13,748 nucleotides of DNA from an uncultured Pseudomonadota bacterium (lineage in GTDB: Bacteria > Desulfobacterota_B > Binatia > UBA9968), in contig CAMLCX010000079.1 of assembly GCA_946478635.1 (NCBI GenBank), positions 1 through 13,748 on the forward strand. Reading direction: 5' to 3'. The notes below the pieces were generated by a model. The model saw only the letters and a list, made by a program, of their open reading frames with translations, did not search any database and was not told where the DNA came from. Below, in pieces: positions 1 to 6,554 of this stretch; position 1 is the stretch's first letter; each line of letters starts with the position of its first letter. A program made the translations under genes and the position numbers.

Positions 1-261
1 TACGAGGAAGTGTACGTAAGAAAAAACAACTTCGGTTTATGCAGAGATAGATTCGAAGCTTCAAGTTCCCAGGGCTTGTTACTGCAAAAAGAACTCTACG
101 GCCTGGTGAAAAAGAAACAACGAATCACCGTGGACAACGTCGACTACGAATTGCGCGCGCGCGTCTACGAGAGCTTCGGAGACGACGCGTTCCAAGTCCA
201 ATGGTGGCGCGTCTATCGGGGGGCCTCCCGCGCCGCGCCAGCGCCCGTGCGCAAGACGTGA
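1..261 (+). CDS. Unrecognised small protein, 5' end uncertain
   Basis: The reading frame is already open at the left edge and stops with TGA at 259-261. A GTG at 10 is a possible start, giving 83 residues, but the true start may lie outside the window. I do not recognise the family. The protein is basic, with a lysine/arginine-rich stretch around residues 29-38, then an acidic and aromatic segment with a QWWRVYRG motif near residue 64, and an Ala/Pro/Arg-rich end. There is no signal peptide or membrane segment. The first 120 bases are more AT-rich than the rest, so the start may not be genuine. It is followed after 7 bases by the truncated ORF at 269, which suggests that the two were once co-transcribed. 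Whether it is expressed is uncertain. Confidence 0.35.
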   Translation, partial: YEEVYVRKNNFGLCRDRFEASSSQGLLLQKELYGLVKKKQRITVDNVDYELRARVYESFGDDAFQVQWWRVYRGASRAAPAPVRKT

Positions 262-268
262 GCCGGCA

Positions 269-373
269 ATGAAGAAGATTACCTTAAACAACTACACGAC
301 CGGAAAGTATTATCCGAAGATCGTCAAAGCGATCGACGCTGAGTCGCGAAACGGGACTACGCGTGATGATTGA
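269..373 (+). pseudogene. Truncated small ORF, N-terminal piece of a hypothetical protein
   Basis: ATG at 269 opens a 34-codon frame beginning MKKITLNNYTTGKYYPKIV and ending at TGA 371-373. From memory, a lysine-rich start followed by KYYPKIVKA is typical of small conserved hypothetical proteins of uncultured bacteria that continue well past this point; I cannot verify that here. After about residue 22 the sequence stops resembling such a protein, and another frame encodes the tail of an NMT1-type binding protein. I read it as a 5' gene piece cut off by a deletion or recombination around 333-345. No convincing ribosome binding site precedes it. It could instead be a real short peptide gene. 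Confidence 0.4.
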
Positions 374-482
374 AGAGAGAAAGACGACCTTGAAAATTAC
401 CCGTGACGTTGCCCTCAGCGAAGTCGCCGATCTCTCGCTGATCAGAGAGGCGCTGAGGGAGATGGGGATTGCGACTAGATAG
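342..482 (+). pseudogene. C-terminal relic of an NMT1/TauT-type solute-binding protein
   Basis: The frame read through GTG 363 and ATG 366 to the stop TAG at 480-482 encodes a tail closely matching the last 40 residues of the intact binding protein at 1218-2171. Aligned without gaps, 18 of 37 residues are identical, including the shared ADLS and REA motifs near the end. Nothing upstream encodes the signal peptide or ligand-binding lobes, so about 85% of the gene is missing. The frame differs from that of the ORF at 269, so this is not a functional fusion. It is most likely the remnant of a neighbouring paralogue removed by deletion, or an imported fragment. The best start for a residual peptide is ATG 366 (38 residues); there is no reason to think it is functional. 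Confidence 0.75.
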
Positions 483-553
483 TGTCGTTCGATCAATGTC
501 GCTGCACCGAAAATTGCTTTTGCAGGGAGTTGGAACCGATTCCTGGCCGACGC

Positions 554-1126
554 TCACGCCCAAAGATCGCTGATCTGGAAAGATGAGCCGGGGAAAACGG
601 AAGGCGTAAACACATCGGCATCCTGAGCTCTGATGACGAGATTGTATTGCTCTCCAGATAGCTCATAGGCTTCGAGAACATGCTGATCAGGATCTATGAG
701 CCAGTAGTGCGGAATACCATACTTGGCGTATAACTGGGCCTTGGTTTGGCGGTCAGTACGCTGTGACGTGGGCGAGAGGATCTCGATGACCAACGTTGGT
801 GTGCCTTCGACGCCCCGCTCGGTGACGACTCGGCTTCGATCATTGCCAATAAAGATGAGATCGGGCTGTACGACGGTCGTGGCGGCCAGAATCAGATCGG
901 TAGGCGCTAGCATGAGCCGGCCACCGTGGTTGGCAAAAACATGGATGGACAGTATTCGATACAAGTTGCCCAAGGCGATTTGATGTTTGGCAGCAGGCGC
1001 AGGTGTCACGGAAAGTTCTCCGTCAAGTATTTCGTAACGGTTGCGGTCGTTGGGCAACTCGCAGTAGTCGTCATATGTCAGGACGATTTTGCCTTGGGGA
1101 ATGCTTGGAGATAAAGAAGACGACAT
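554..1126 (-). CDS. Uma2-family putative endonuclease (DUF820, PD-(D/E)XK fold)
   Basis: A 190-residue protein with the hallmarks of the Uma2/DUF820 family, which has a restriction-endonuclease-like fold and mostly unknown biology. An N-terminal YEILDGEL motif lies at residues 31-38 and PAPAAKHQ at 42-49. The putative catalytic core follows: QPD at 87-89, then VIEILSPTS at 113-121, K129 and the closing YWLIDP at 141-146. The length is normal for the family. The start at 1126 is the first ATG and lies 92 bases from the divergent binding-protein gene. No strong Shine-Dalgarno sequence is visible. Such genes usually occur as stand-alone multicopy paralogues, mostly in cyanobacteria, Chloroflexi and other environmental lineages. 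It is probably unrelated to the catabolic genes. A nuclease role is known only from fold similarity. Confidence 0.9.
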   Translation of the reverse strand: MSSSLSPSIPQGKIVLTYDDYCELPNDRNRYEILDGELSVTPAPAAKHQIALGNLYRILSIHVFANHGGRLMLAPTDLILAATTVVQPDLIFIGNDRSRVVTERGVEGTPTLVIEILSPTSQRTDRQTKAQLYAKYGIPHYWLIDPDQHVLEAYELSGEQYNLVIRAQDADVFTPSVFPGSSFQISDLWA

Positions 1127-1132
1127 AGTACC

Positions 1133-1173
1133 GGTTCAATTTCTAGTCGAAATTATCACTACCAGGTTGAACC
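1133..1173. promoter_or_regulatory. Nested inverted repeats between two divergent genes
   Basis: GGTTCAA at 1133-1139 is exactly complementary to TTGAACC at 1167-1173. Inside it, AATTTC at 1138-1143 pairs with GAAATT at 1149-1154 around a 5-base loop. The site lies between the divergent Uma2 and binding-protein genes and overlaps the candidate minus-strand promoter, so it may be an operator for either. The dyads are short and could be chance. Confidence 0.3.
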
Positions 1174-1179
1174 AACCAA
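1152..1179 (-). promoter_or_regulatory. Candidate promoter of the Uma2 gene
   Basis: On the minus strand, TTGGTT (1179-1174), a 16-base spacer and GATAAT (1157-1152) resemble a sigma70-type promoter. Transcription would start about 20 bases before the ATG at 1126. It overlaps the dyad described at 1133-1173. Judged by eye only. Confidence 0.35.
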
Positions 1180-1217
1180 ATCAGCTTGTCAAGTTCAAGA
1201 CAATCGGAGCCCAAGGA

Positions 1218-2171
1218 ATGGTCCATCTCTTTGTCGCTTTAGCAATTTCAGTTTTTCTCCACGCTTCGGCGCACGCGGCGGACAAAATTAGAATTTCCAT
1301 GACCGGGTTCGCCGGGCAGTTCATGACTTTTCCGCTGGCGCAGAAGCGCGGCTTTCTCAAGGAAGAAGGGTTTGAGGCTGAGATCGTTCGCGTCACGGCG
1401 GCTGCTACCCGAGCGGCGCTGACCAACGGGGATATCGATTATTCGACCGGTATCGGCGGGACGACGATCAGTGCGGCGCTCAGCGGTATTCCGGTCCGAG
1501 TCGTGGCCTGCTTTGTGCCGGTGCCGGTGCTCGGCCTGGTGGCGCGGCCGGAATTCAAAACCGTGCAGGCGCTTAAAGGCAAGACGATCGCTATTCTCAT
1601 TCCTGGCGGGGTGGCGCATGTGGCCGCGCGCGCGATGGTCAGGAACTTCGGTCTCGATGCCGAAAAGGAGATGAAGTATCTCGCCGTGGGCCCGCCCGAT
1701 GCCCGCTACGCGGCGTTGACTCAGGGTATGGTCGAGGCGGCGATACTTGGGCCGCCGTTGGATTTCGAAGCGCGCAAGCAGGGTTACAACATTCTGGCGC
1801 GGGCCGATGAGGTGATCGTGTTGCCGGAGACCGGACTGGTCGCCGGACTTAAGAAAATTCACGACAAGCCCGACGAGATCAAGCGGGTCATTCGCGCCGG
1901 CATCAAAGCCAATCGTTACATTCGCGCCAATCGCGATGGCACGGTTCAGTTCTTGTCGGAATGGCTCAAGCTCAATCGGGAATCCGCCGCAGCAACCTAC
2001 GACAGCGTCGTGCGGGTCTACAATGAAGATGCCAACGTTTGCGACAAAGGACTGCGCTCGATCGTCGACGAGACCAAGAAAACGGTGAAGAGCAGCCGGG
2101 AGATGTCTTTCAGCGATATTGCGGATCTGTCGATTCTTAGAGAGGCACAGCGGGAACTCGTGTCAAGATAG
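1218..2171 (+). CDS. NMT1/TauT-type ABC transporter substrate-binding protein
   Basis: Periplasmic solute-binding protein of the NitT/TauT/NMT1 class (type II periplasmic binding fold), which captures small anionic or aromatic-like solutes. I place the start at ATG 1218, giving 317 residues: it is preceded by AAGG at 1213-1216, and residues 1-20 form a good signal peptide (hydrophobic core, cleavage after SAHA). An upstream in-frame ATG at 1089 would overlap the divergent Uma2 gene and bury the signal. Family features include the AQKRGFLKEEGFEAE segment at 41-55, a GDIDYSTGIG motif at 71-80, the VQALKGKTIAI hinge at 116-126 and the ADLSILREAQREL tail at 302-314. No permease or ATPase is nearby. 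It is the first gene of a tight four-gene operon with SDR, cupin and amidohydrolase genes, which suggests that its ligand is their substrate. The ligand is unknown. Confidence 0.9.
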   Translation: MVHLFVALAISVFLHASAHAADKIRISMTGFAGQFMTFPLAQKRGFLKEEGFEAEIVRVTAAATRAALTNGDIDYSTGIGGTTISAALSGIPVRVVACFVPVPVLGLVARPEFKTVQALKGKTIAILIPGGVAHVAARAMVRNFGLDAEKEMKYLAVGPPDARYAALTQGMVEAAILGPPLDFEARKQGYNILARADEVIVLPETGLVAGLKKIHDKPDEIKRVIRAGIKANRYIRANRDGTVQFLSEWLKLNRESAAATYDSVVRVYNEDANVCDKGLRSIVDETKKTVKSSREMSFSDIADLSILREAQRELVSR

Positions 2172-2229
2172 CGAGTCGACATCGTGTAGGCGGTGATATC
2201 CGTCGTGATTGTGATTAGAAAGGAAACAA

Positions 2230-3018
2230 ATGGATCTGGGATTGACTGGAAAAGTGGCAATCGTCACCGGTTCGAGCGACGGCATCGGCTACGCGGTGGC
2301 GCGCGCGCTGGCGCGGGAGGGCGCGCGATTGGTTCTATGCGCCAGGCGCGAGGGCCTGCTCGCCGAAGCACGCGAATCGATTATAAAGGACACAGGAACG
2401 GAGGTGCTGGCGGTGCGCTGCGATGTGCAACGGCTGGATGATGTTCGACGCTTGGTCGCGGAGGCGCTACAGCGCTTCGGTGTCATTCATATTTTGGTCA
2501 ACAATGCGGGAAGTGTTCCAAGCATACAGTTTGCCGATATCGACGATACGCAATGGCATCAGATGTTAGAGGGAAAACTGCTCGGTTTCATTCGAATGAC
2601 GCGGGAGGTCGTGCCGCACATGCGCCAAGCCGGTTGGGGGCGGATCGTCAATATTGCCGGCACCGCCGGATGGGAGCCGAGCAACACCTCGATGGCAGTG
2701 GGGTTGAACAATGCCGCGGTGATCAACTGGACGAAGTCGATGTCGCGCGAGTATGCCCCTGATGGTGTCTTGGTCACGACGGTCGCCCCGGGCTCAATTG
2801 AGACACCGCGGCAAGTTCGTAATCGGCAGCGCGAGGCAGACATAAGGAAAACGAGTCTCGACGAACTCTTGAAGGCGCGCGTGCGCGATATTCCGCTGCA
2901 GCGCCTCGGGCGATCCGATGAGGTGGCCAACCTTGTAGTCTTTCTCGCTTCGGAATGCTCAAGTTACATGACAGGAACTTGCATCACAATCGATGGGGGA
3001 GTGAGACGCGGAATTTGA
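2230..3018 (+). CDS. SDR-family protein with a degenerate catalytic tetrad
   Basis: A 262-residue protein with the short-chain dehydrogenase/reductase Rossmann fold. It has the dinucleotide motif TGSSDGIG at 13-20, CDV at 64-66, NNAG at 91-94 and the C-terminal DGG at 255-257 typical of full-length classical SDRs. The start at ATG 2230 has AAAGGA at 2219-2224. The active site is odd. Aligning by conserved surroundings puts Lys116 where Asn is expected, Gly144 in place of Ser, Val157 in place of Tyr and Asn161 in place of Lys. From memory, a divergent SDR subgroup with an NAA motif at this place exists in environmental bacteria. The fold and cofactor binding are secure; oxidoreductase activity by the usual mechanism is doubtful. 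It follows the binding-protein gene by 58 bases and precedes the cupin gene by 39, so it is probably co-transcribed with both. Confidence 0.88.
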   Translation: MDLGLTGKVAIVTGSSDGIGYAVARALAREGARLVLCARREGLLAEARESIIKDTGTEVLAVRCDVQRLDDVRRLVAEALQRFGVIHILVNNAGSVPSIQFADIDDTQWHQMLEGKLLGFIRMTREVVPHMRQAGWGRIVNIAGTAGWEPSNTSMAVGLNNAAVINWTKSMSREYAPDGVLVTTVAPGSIETPRQVRNRQREADIRKTSLDELLKARVRDIPLQRLGRSDEVANLVVFLASECSSYMTGTCITIDGGVRRGI

Positions 3019-3057
3019 CGGTAGATGCATCAATCGCAAGCGAAATAGGAGACAAAC

Positions 3058-3519
3058 ATGAGAGACAAAGCGATCGTCTTCCAGACCGGTGAGGGCAAGC
3101 CGCTCAGCGCGCGCGGCAGCGCCATGTTTTTCAAAGCTACTCATGCGAGCACCAACGGCGCGTTTTCGTTCATGGAACGCACTTTGCCGCTTGGTGGCAG
3201 GAAGCCGCCGCCGCATATTCATATCAACTGCGAAGAGGCGTTTTACGTTCTCGACGGTGAGATCGAGTTCTTTCTGGGTGAAGAAACAGTGATCGGCCGG
3301 CCTGGATCATTCGTGCATGTGCCGGGAGGTGTCTCGCATACCTTCGGCAACGCCGCGACTATGCCGTCGCGCCTGCTGATCATCCATGCGCCGGCCATGG
3401 ACGCTTACTTCGAAGAACTGCAGGCGCTATGGTCGGGAGCCGTGCCGCCGAGCGCCGACGACGAGCGAGCGTTGATGAAGCGGCATGGCATGGAGCCGGG
3501 ACGAATCAAAGCGTCATAG
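3058..3519 (+). CDS. Single-domain cupin protein
   Basis: A 153-residue cytoplasmic protein with one cupin beta-barrel. Motif 1 appears at 51-67: H53, H55 and E59 are the expected metal ligands and G67 closes the motif. Motif 2 lies at 82-98 with PGSFVHVPGGVSH, giving H94 as the fourth ligand and N98. All four usual ligands are therefore present, and a metal-dependent dioxygenase, isomerase or lyase role is possible. Cupins are too diverse to name the reaction. The C-terminal 45 residues are helical and partly acidic. The start at 3058 has AGGAGA at 3047-3052 with 5-base spacing. It lies 39 bases after the SDR gene and 115 bases before the amidohydrolase gene, in the same operon. Confidence 0.88.
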   Translation: MRDKAIVFQTGEGKPLSARGSAMFFKATHASTNGAFSFMERTLPLGGRKPPPHIHINCEEAFYVLDGEIEFFLGEETVIGRPGSFVHVPGGVSHTFGNAATMPSRLLIIHAPAMDAYFEELQALWSGAVPPSADDERALMKRHGMEPGRIKAS

Positions 3520-3634
3520 TTGGATTTCGACCAAACTCGCGCCACGGCGCGTTTCGCGAACGATGCCGGCTTGAGTTGAATCGAAGTGTTAAGAAGTGCC
3601 GAGAGAAGAATTCAAGCTTCGTGGAGAGTGAATC

Positions 3635-4747
3635 ATGGCTAAGAATGGCTTTCGCGCTTTCGACAGCGACATGCACGTGTTCGAACCGGCGGATTTATAC
3701 ACGAAGTACATGAACCCCAAGTGGGGTGAGCGCATTCCGCGCGGCGAGCCGCGGAAAAAGCACGGCATGACGCGCTATTTTCTCGGCGACGGCAAGCCGA
3801 TCCGGGCTCCGAGCGATGTGGTCGACTTCCACGAGAAGCGCATGGCAGATCGTTTCAACGATTCGCTGGCGCGGGATTACGACAATGTTTCCCAATTGGC
3901 GGCGATGGATAAGGAAGGTTTGGATATCGCGGTTTTGTTCCGCACCTCGCCGCTTCACACCAACGAAAACTTCGAACCGGAGTATGCCAACGATCTATGC
4001 AAGGCATGGAACGATTGGATGGCCGATTTCTGCAAAGCCGACCCGAAGCGGCTCAAGGCATCGGCGCTGATCACGCTCCACGACGTTGATCTTGCCGTGC
4101 AGGAATCCAAGCGAGTGGTGAAAAACGGCGCGGTGGGCCTGTCGCTCTGCCCCGAGCCGATCAACGGCAGGCAGATTCACGACCGTTACTTCGATCCCCT
4201 TTGGCAGGAAGCCCAGGAGATGAACATTCCCATTTGCTTTCATCCGCCGGCGCGCCCGCAGCAGCCGCAGGTTTCCAAGGACCGATTCGAGGGACATCCA
4301 AATCAGGCGCTGCTCGTCAATCCGCTGAGGAATCCCGTCGAACAGATTCTCGCCGTGAGCGCTTTTACCGCGGGCGGCGTGCTCGAACGTTTTCCGAAAC
4401 TGAAAGTCGCATTTCTCGAGGGCAACTGCAGCTGGCTGCCCTGGCTGCTTTACCGCATCGACGAGTATTGGGAGATGCAGGGCGCCATGGCCGAGATTCC
4501 GCTGCGCAAGAAGCCCAGCGAGTATTTCAAAGCGCAGTGTTTTATCTCCATGGACGTTGATGAGGCGCTGGTCAAGAACGTGATCGATTATCTGGGCGAC
4601 GACAATATCGTTATTTCGACGGACTATCCGCACATCGACTGCCGCTGGCCGCACGCGCTCGATGAATTTCTGTCAACGCCGATCGGCGAGCCATCCAAGA
4701 AGAAAATTCTCTGGGATAATTGCGCGCGGTTATATGGAGTGCATTAG
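3635..4747 (+). CDS. Amidohydrolase-2 family metal-dependent hydrolase or decarboxylase
   Basis: A 370-residue TIM-barrel enzyme of the Amidohydro_2 family, which includes ACMSD-type decarboxylases, LigW/gamma-resorcylate decarboxylases and 4-oxalomesaconate-type hydratases. The N-terminal metal motif is DSDMH at 10-14, followed by EP. H203 lies in CFHPP, the family segment GGVLERFPKLKVAFLEG is at 247-263, and the C-terminal catalytic Asp is D330 in STDYPH. The length is normal. The start at 3635 has GGAGAG at 3623-3628. It ends the plus-strand operon. The minus-strand amidohydrolase at 6555-7691 is clearly a paralogue with the same motif order. No signal peptide, so it is cytoplasmic. The exact reaction cannot be assigned; a C-C bond-cleaving step on an aromatic or ring-cleavage acid is likely from context. 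Confidence 0.9.
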   Translation: MAKNGFRAFDSDMHVFEPADLYTKYMNPKWGERIPRGEPRKKHGMTRYFLGDGKPIRAPSDVVDFHEKRMADRFNDSLARDYDNVSQLAAMDKEGLDIAVLFRTSPLHTNENFEPEYANDLCKAWNDWMADFCKADPKRLKASALITLHDVDLAVQESKRVVKNGAVGLSLCPEPINGRQIHDRYFDPLWQEAQEMNIPICFHPPARPQQPQVSKDRFEGHPNQALLVNPLRNPVEQILAVSAFTAGGVLERFPKLKVAFLEGNCSWLPWLLYRIDEYWEMQGAMAEIPLRKKPSEYFKAQCFISMDVDEALVKNVIDYLGDDNIVISTDYPHIDCRWPHALDEFLSTPIGEPSKKKILWDNCARLYGVH

Positions 4748-4867
4748 AGTATCGCCCCTTCGAAAATTCGGTTGGGGGCTGGCTAGGGCTGTGTAATGCC
4801 GACTTACGAAGAAGCTCACCGGCGGTAGCGCCCCTCGTTGCTTCCCGTTGACAGACCGTGTCGGATG

Positions 4868-4899
4868 CCGTTCATGGTTCGAGAGCCTCACCACGAACG
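4868..4899. repeat. Dispersed palindromic repeat unit 1
   Basis: GTTCATGGT (4870-4878) and ACCACGAAC (4890-4898) form a 9-position dyad with one mismatch around an 11-base loop. The whole unit resembles, from memory, a short repeat scattered in many copies through genomes of uncultured soil bacteria, whose spurious translation contains VR-x-HHER-like strings, as here. Copy number in this genome is unknown. Confidence 0.6.
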
Positions 4900-4930
4900 C
4901 TGTTGCTCGATTGCGATATCAACGACTTAT

Positions 4931-4964
4931 CCGTTCACCCTGAGCTTGTCGCAGGGCTCCGTGG
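4931..4964. repeat. Dispersed palindromic repeat unit 2
   Basis: CCGTTCACCCTGAGCTTGTC begins a unit matching the widely dispersed repeat whose spurious translation reads FTLSLS-x-G. CCCTG (4938-4942) pairs with CAGGG (4952-4956). It starts with the same CCGTTCA as unit 1, 31 bases away, so the two are probably related elements in tandem. The second half departs from the usual symmetric form and looks decayed. Confidence 0.6.
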
Positions 4965-5027
4965 ATAGCGACACAGTCTGCGAGGGGAAGGACTTAGGTA
5001 GAGGTGATGGGTTTGATCGGTTCCCAG

Positions 5028-5080
5028 ACGGCACCCCCATCCCGGCCTTTCCCCATCAAAGGGGAAAGGTGGCCAAGCAA
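5028..5080. repeat. Dispersed hairpin repeat of the CCCC-ATCAAA-GGGG type
   Basis: CCTTTCCCC (5046-5054) and GGGGAAAGG (5061-5069) form a perfect 9-bp stem with a 6-base loop, embedded in C-rich flanks. It resembles a second class of dispersed repeat in such genomes and is related in layout to the one at 12306-12352. It could serve as a bidirectional transcription barrier between the converging operons, though no T-tract follows. Confidence 0.55.
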
Positions 5081-5239
5081 GATGCCGCAGTCTGTCACCA
5101 TTTTCTACTCTGGGAGTTGACCGATGAAAATTGTTCCTAGCTTGCATGATTGCGTTGGCGACTGCGTCGCCGCGGTTCGCCGACGGGCCAGATCTGCGCT
5201 ATTCGCAGCGCAACGTTAGGTTCTCGGGTAGACCTCGGA

Positions 5240-5554
5240 TTACGTTCCGTCTCTTCTGCCGGGCGCGCCCAGCGCTTTCCAGTATTCGAGGATGCCCATC
5301 ATGCCGGCGAAGCGGACGAGCAGGAACGGATGCAATCCCAGTCCATAAAGCGCGGGCATGTCGCGCTTGCGCAGGGCGTCGATCTCGTCCTGGCTGAAGC
5401 CGTATTTTGACCGCAGTTTCTCCGGCTCAAGATCGAGTCGGCGGACGAGATCTTGGTCGCGAATCATATCGCTGACAAAAATATTGAGCTGGGTCGTCAG
5501 GTGCCTGGCCTCGTCGATAAAACTGCCCAGCCTATCTGTTGTGATTTCGCTCAT
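5240..5554 (-). CDS. Class III extradiol dioxygenase, small (alpha, LigA-like) subunit
   Basis: A 104-residue all-helical protein matching the LigA domain of protocatechuate 4,5-dioxygenase. The diagnostic region is residues 30-82: a short Asp/Arg segment, a KYGFSQDEIDALRKRD helix at 50-65, and LYGLGLHPFLLVRFAG at 69-84. In LigAB enzymes this subunit caps the active site of the catalytic beta subunit. Its ATG (5554-5552) overlaps the TGA of the upstream ligB-like gene as ATGA, and a GGGAGG sequence lies just upstream inside that gene, so translational coupling is expected. It is the last gene of the minus-strand operon and converges on the plus-strand operon. I assign the family, not the substrate, and withhold the name ligA. 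Confidence 0.85.
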   Translation of the reverse strand: MSEITTDRLGSFIDEARHLTTQLNIFVSDMIRDQDLVRRLDLEPEKLRSKYGFSQDEIDALRKRDMPALYGLGLHPFLLVRFAGMMGILEYWKALGAPGRRDGT

Positions 5555-6474
5555 CGGGCCTCCCAGTAGGCGTAGCCGAGGCCGATGTGCCAGAGCCGGA
5601 CGTACTCGACGACCGTGGCCCTGATGTCATCGCCGATGATGCCGGCGGCGATGATCCAGTTCACCAATTCCCCATTGCCCTTGCGCAGTATTTCTTCGGG
5701 TGTCAGTGCCGCCAATCTTCTTGCTTCTCCCTTGGCCAATAATTCGAGCACGTAGTTGTCGAATTCTTCGTCGACTTCGCCATAGAGCGGCGTGCCGGGA
5801 AAGTGCGACATGCCGCCGGTGGCTTGCACCAGCACTTTGCGCTCGGAGCGGTCGATGATTTTTCTGATCGCCTTGCCGAGCTCATAACAGCGCCGCGGGT
5901 GCGGAATCGGCGGCACGTAGCCGTTGGTATACAGCAGCACGATCGACTTGTCGGCGCGAGGATTTAAAAAGTTCTGGGTTAACACCAACTCGCCGTCCAT
6001 GGTGCCGTTGGTGGTGAATGGCATGTCGAAATCCATCGCGAGCAGGTCTTTGAGCATGCGCACGCTCAGATCTTCGTCGACCGGGTAGACGTAGGGTTTC
6101 TCCCCGCCTTCCCAGTCCGACACATGCTGCGGTATCCCCGCGGGCGCGGATTGATAGGAAGTCTTGCCTTGATATTTTTTGTAGACGGCGCCAGTAATTT
6201 TTTCGATCTCCGCGGGATCGATGACGCCGCTGCCTTTGGCTTCTTTGCCGATTACGAGACAAAAGGGCGGATAGCAGCGAAAATCAAAATTGACGAAATG
6301 ATCGTCATGAATGACCAGCAGGGTATCCGCGCCGGACTTCTCGACCTGCTCGCGCAGGACGCCGAGCGCCTTTCTGCCGCGGGCGACTTTTGCTTTATAG
6401 TCTTCGTTTTCCGCGGGCCGCGTAAATAATTGCAAATGCGAATGGGGAGCGGCCACGGCGCCGACAAATGGCAT
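5551..6474 (-). CDS. Class III extradiol dioxygenase, catalytic (beta, LigB-like) subunit
   Basis: A 307-residue protein of the LigB superfamily, which opens catecholic rings next to a hydroxyl using Fe(II) and oxygen. By comparison with Sphingobium LigB as I recall it, the iron ligands His12, His61 and Glu242 correspond to H11 (AAPH), H59 (IHDDHF) and E269 (GNGELVNW). The catalytic base His195 corresponds to H224 in TGGMSH at 219-224. The RCYELGKAIRKII segment at 195-207 also matches. The motif around LigB His127 (DHG) reads DGE at 160-162, so that conserved His is absent. The start at 6474 has AGAGGT 9 bases upstream. The gene lies 80 bases after the amidohydrolase gene and overlaps the LigA-like gene by 4 bases. 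Here beta precedes alpha, the reverse of ligAB in Sphingobium. Substrate unknown. Confidence 0.87.
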   Translation of the reverse strand: MPFVGAVAAPHSHLQLFTRPAENEDYKAKVARGRKALGVLREQVEKSGADTLLVIHDDHFVNFDFRCYPPFCLVIGKEAKGSGVIDPAEIEKITGAVYKKYQGKTSYQSAPAGIPQHVSDWEGGEKPYVYPVDEDLSVRMLKDLLAMDFDMPFTTNGTMDGELVLTQNFLNPRADKSIVLLYTNGYVPPIPHPRRCYELGKAIRKIIDRSERKVLVQATGGMSHFPGTPLYGEVDEEFDNYVLELLAKGEARRLAALTPEEILRKGNGELVNWIIAAGIIGDDIRATVVEYVRLWHIGLGYAYWEAR

Positions 6475-6554
6475 GGCTCGTTTACCTCTCGATCCGGGGT
6501 ACGCGTGAACGAACTCGGAGCCGGCGGCAAGATCAGACCGCCGCGTCCCACGCC

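Larger units (their letters stand above)
4748..5239. other. Gene-free repeat-bearing gap between convergent operons
   Basis: No convincing gene lies in these 492 bases. The plus-strand frame across 4838-5140 is largely a translation of dispersed repeats. The gap contains three hairpin-forming repeat units (listed separately) and a few short dyads, such as a 6-bp stem GGCGAC/GTCGCC at 5157-5171. It lies between the 3' ends of two convergent operons, a common resting place for such repeats. One or more of the hairpins may act as terminators, but none has a clear run of T. Confidence 0.6.

Noticed and set aside
1089..1217. 43-residue N-terminal extension of the first binding protein
   Set aside because: It overlaps the divergent Uma2 gene and would bury the signal peptide that starts at ATG 1218.
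3538..3560. CGCGCC-AC-GGCGCG and TTCGCGAA palindromes before the first amidohydrolase gene
   Set aside because: Short CpG-rich palindromes are frequent by chance in this composition and no promoter elements adjoin them.
4752..4777. Possible terminator after the first amidohydrolase
   Set aside because: Only a 5-bp GCCCC/GGGGC stem with a long loop and no T-tract; too weak to call.
4838..5140. 100-residue plus-strand frame in the convergent gap
   Set aside because: Much of its translation (VREPHHER-like and FTLSLSQG strings) is the known spurious product of dispersed repeats; no ribosome binding site or family match.
5124..5218. Short frame starting MKIVPSLHDCVGDC after a GGGAG
   Set aside because: Only 31 codons, Arg/Ala-rich, no recognisable match, lies in a repeat-bearing gap.
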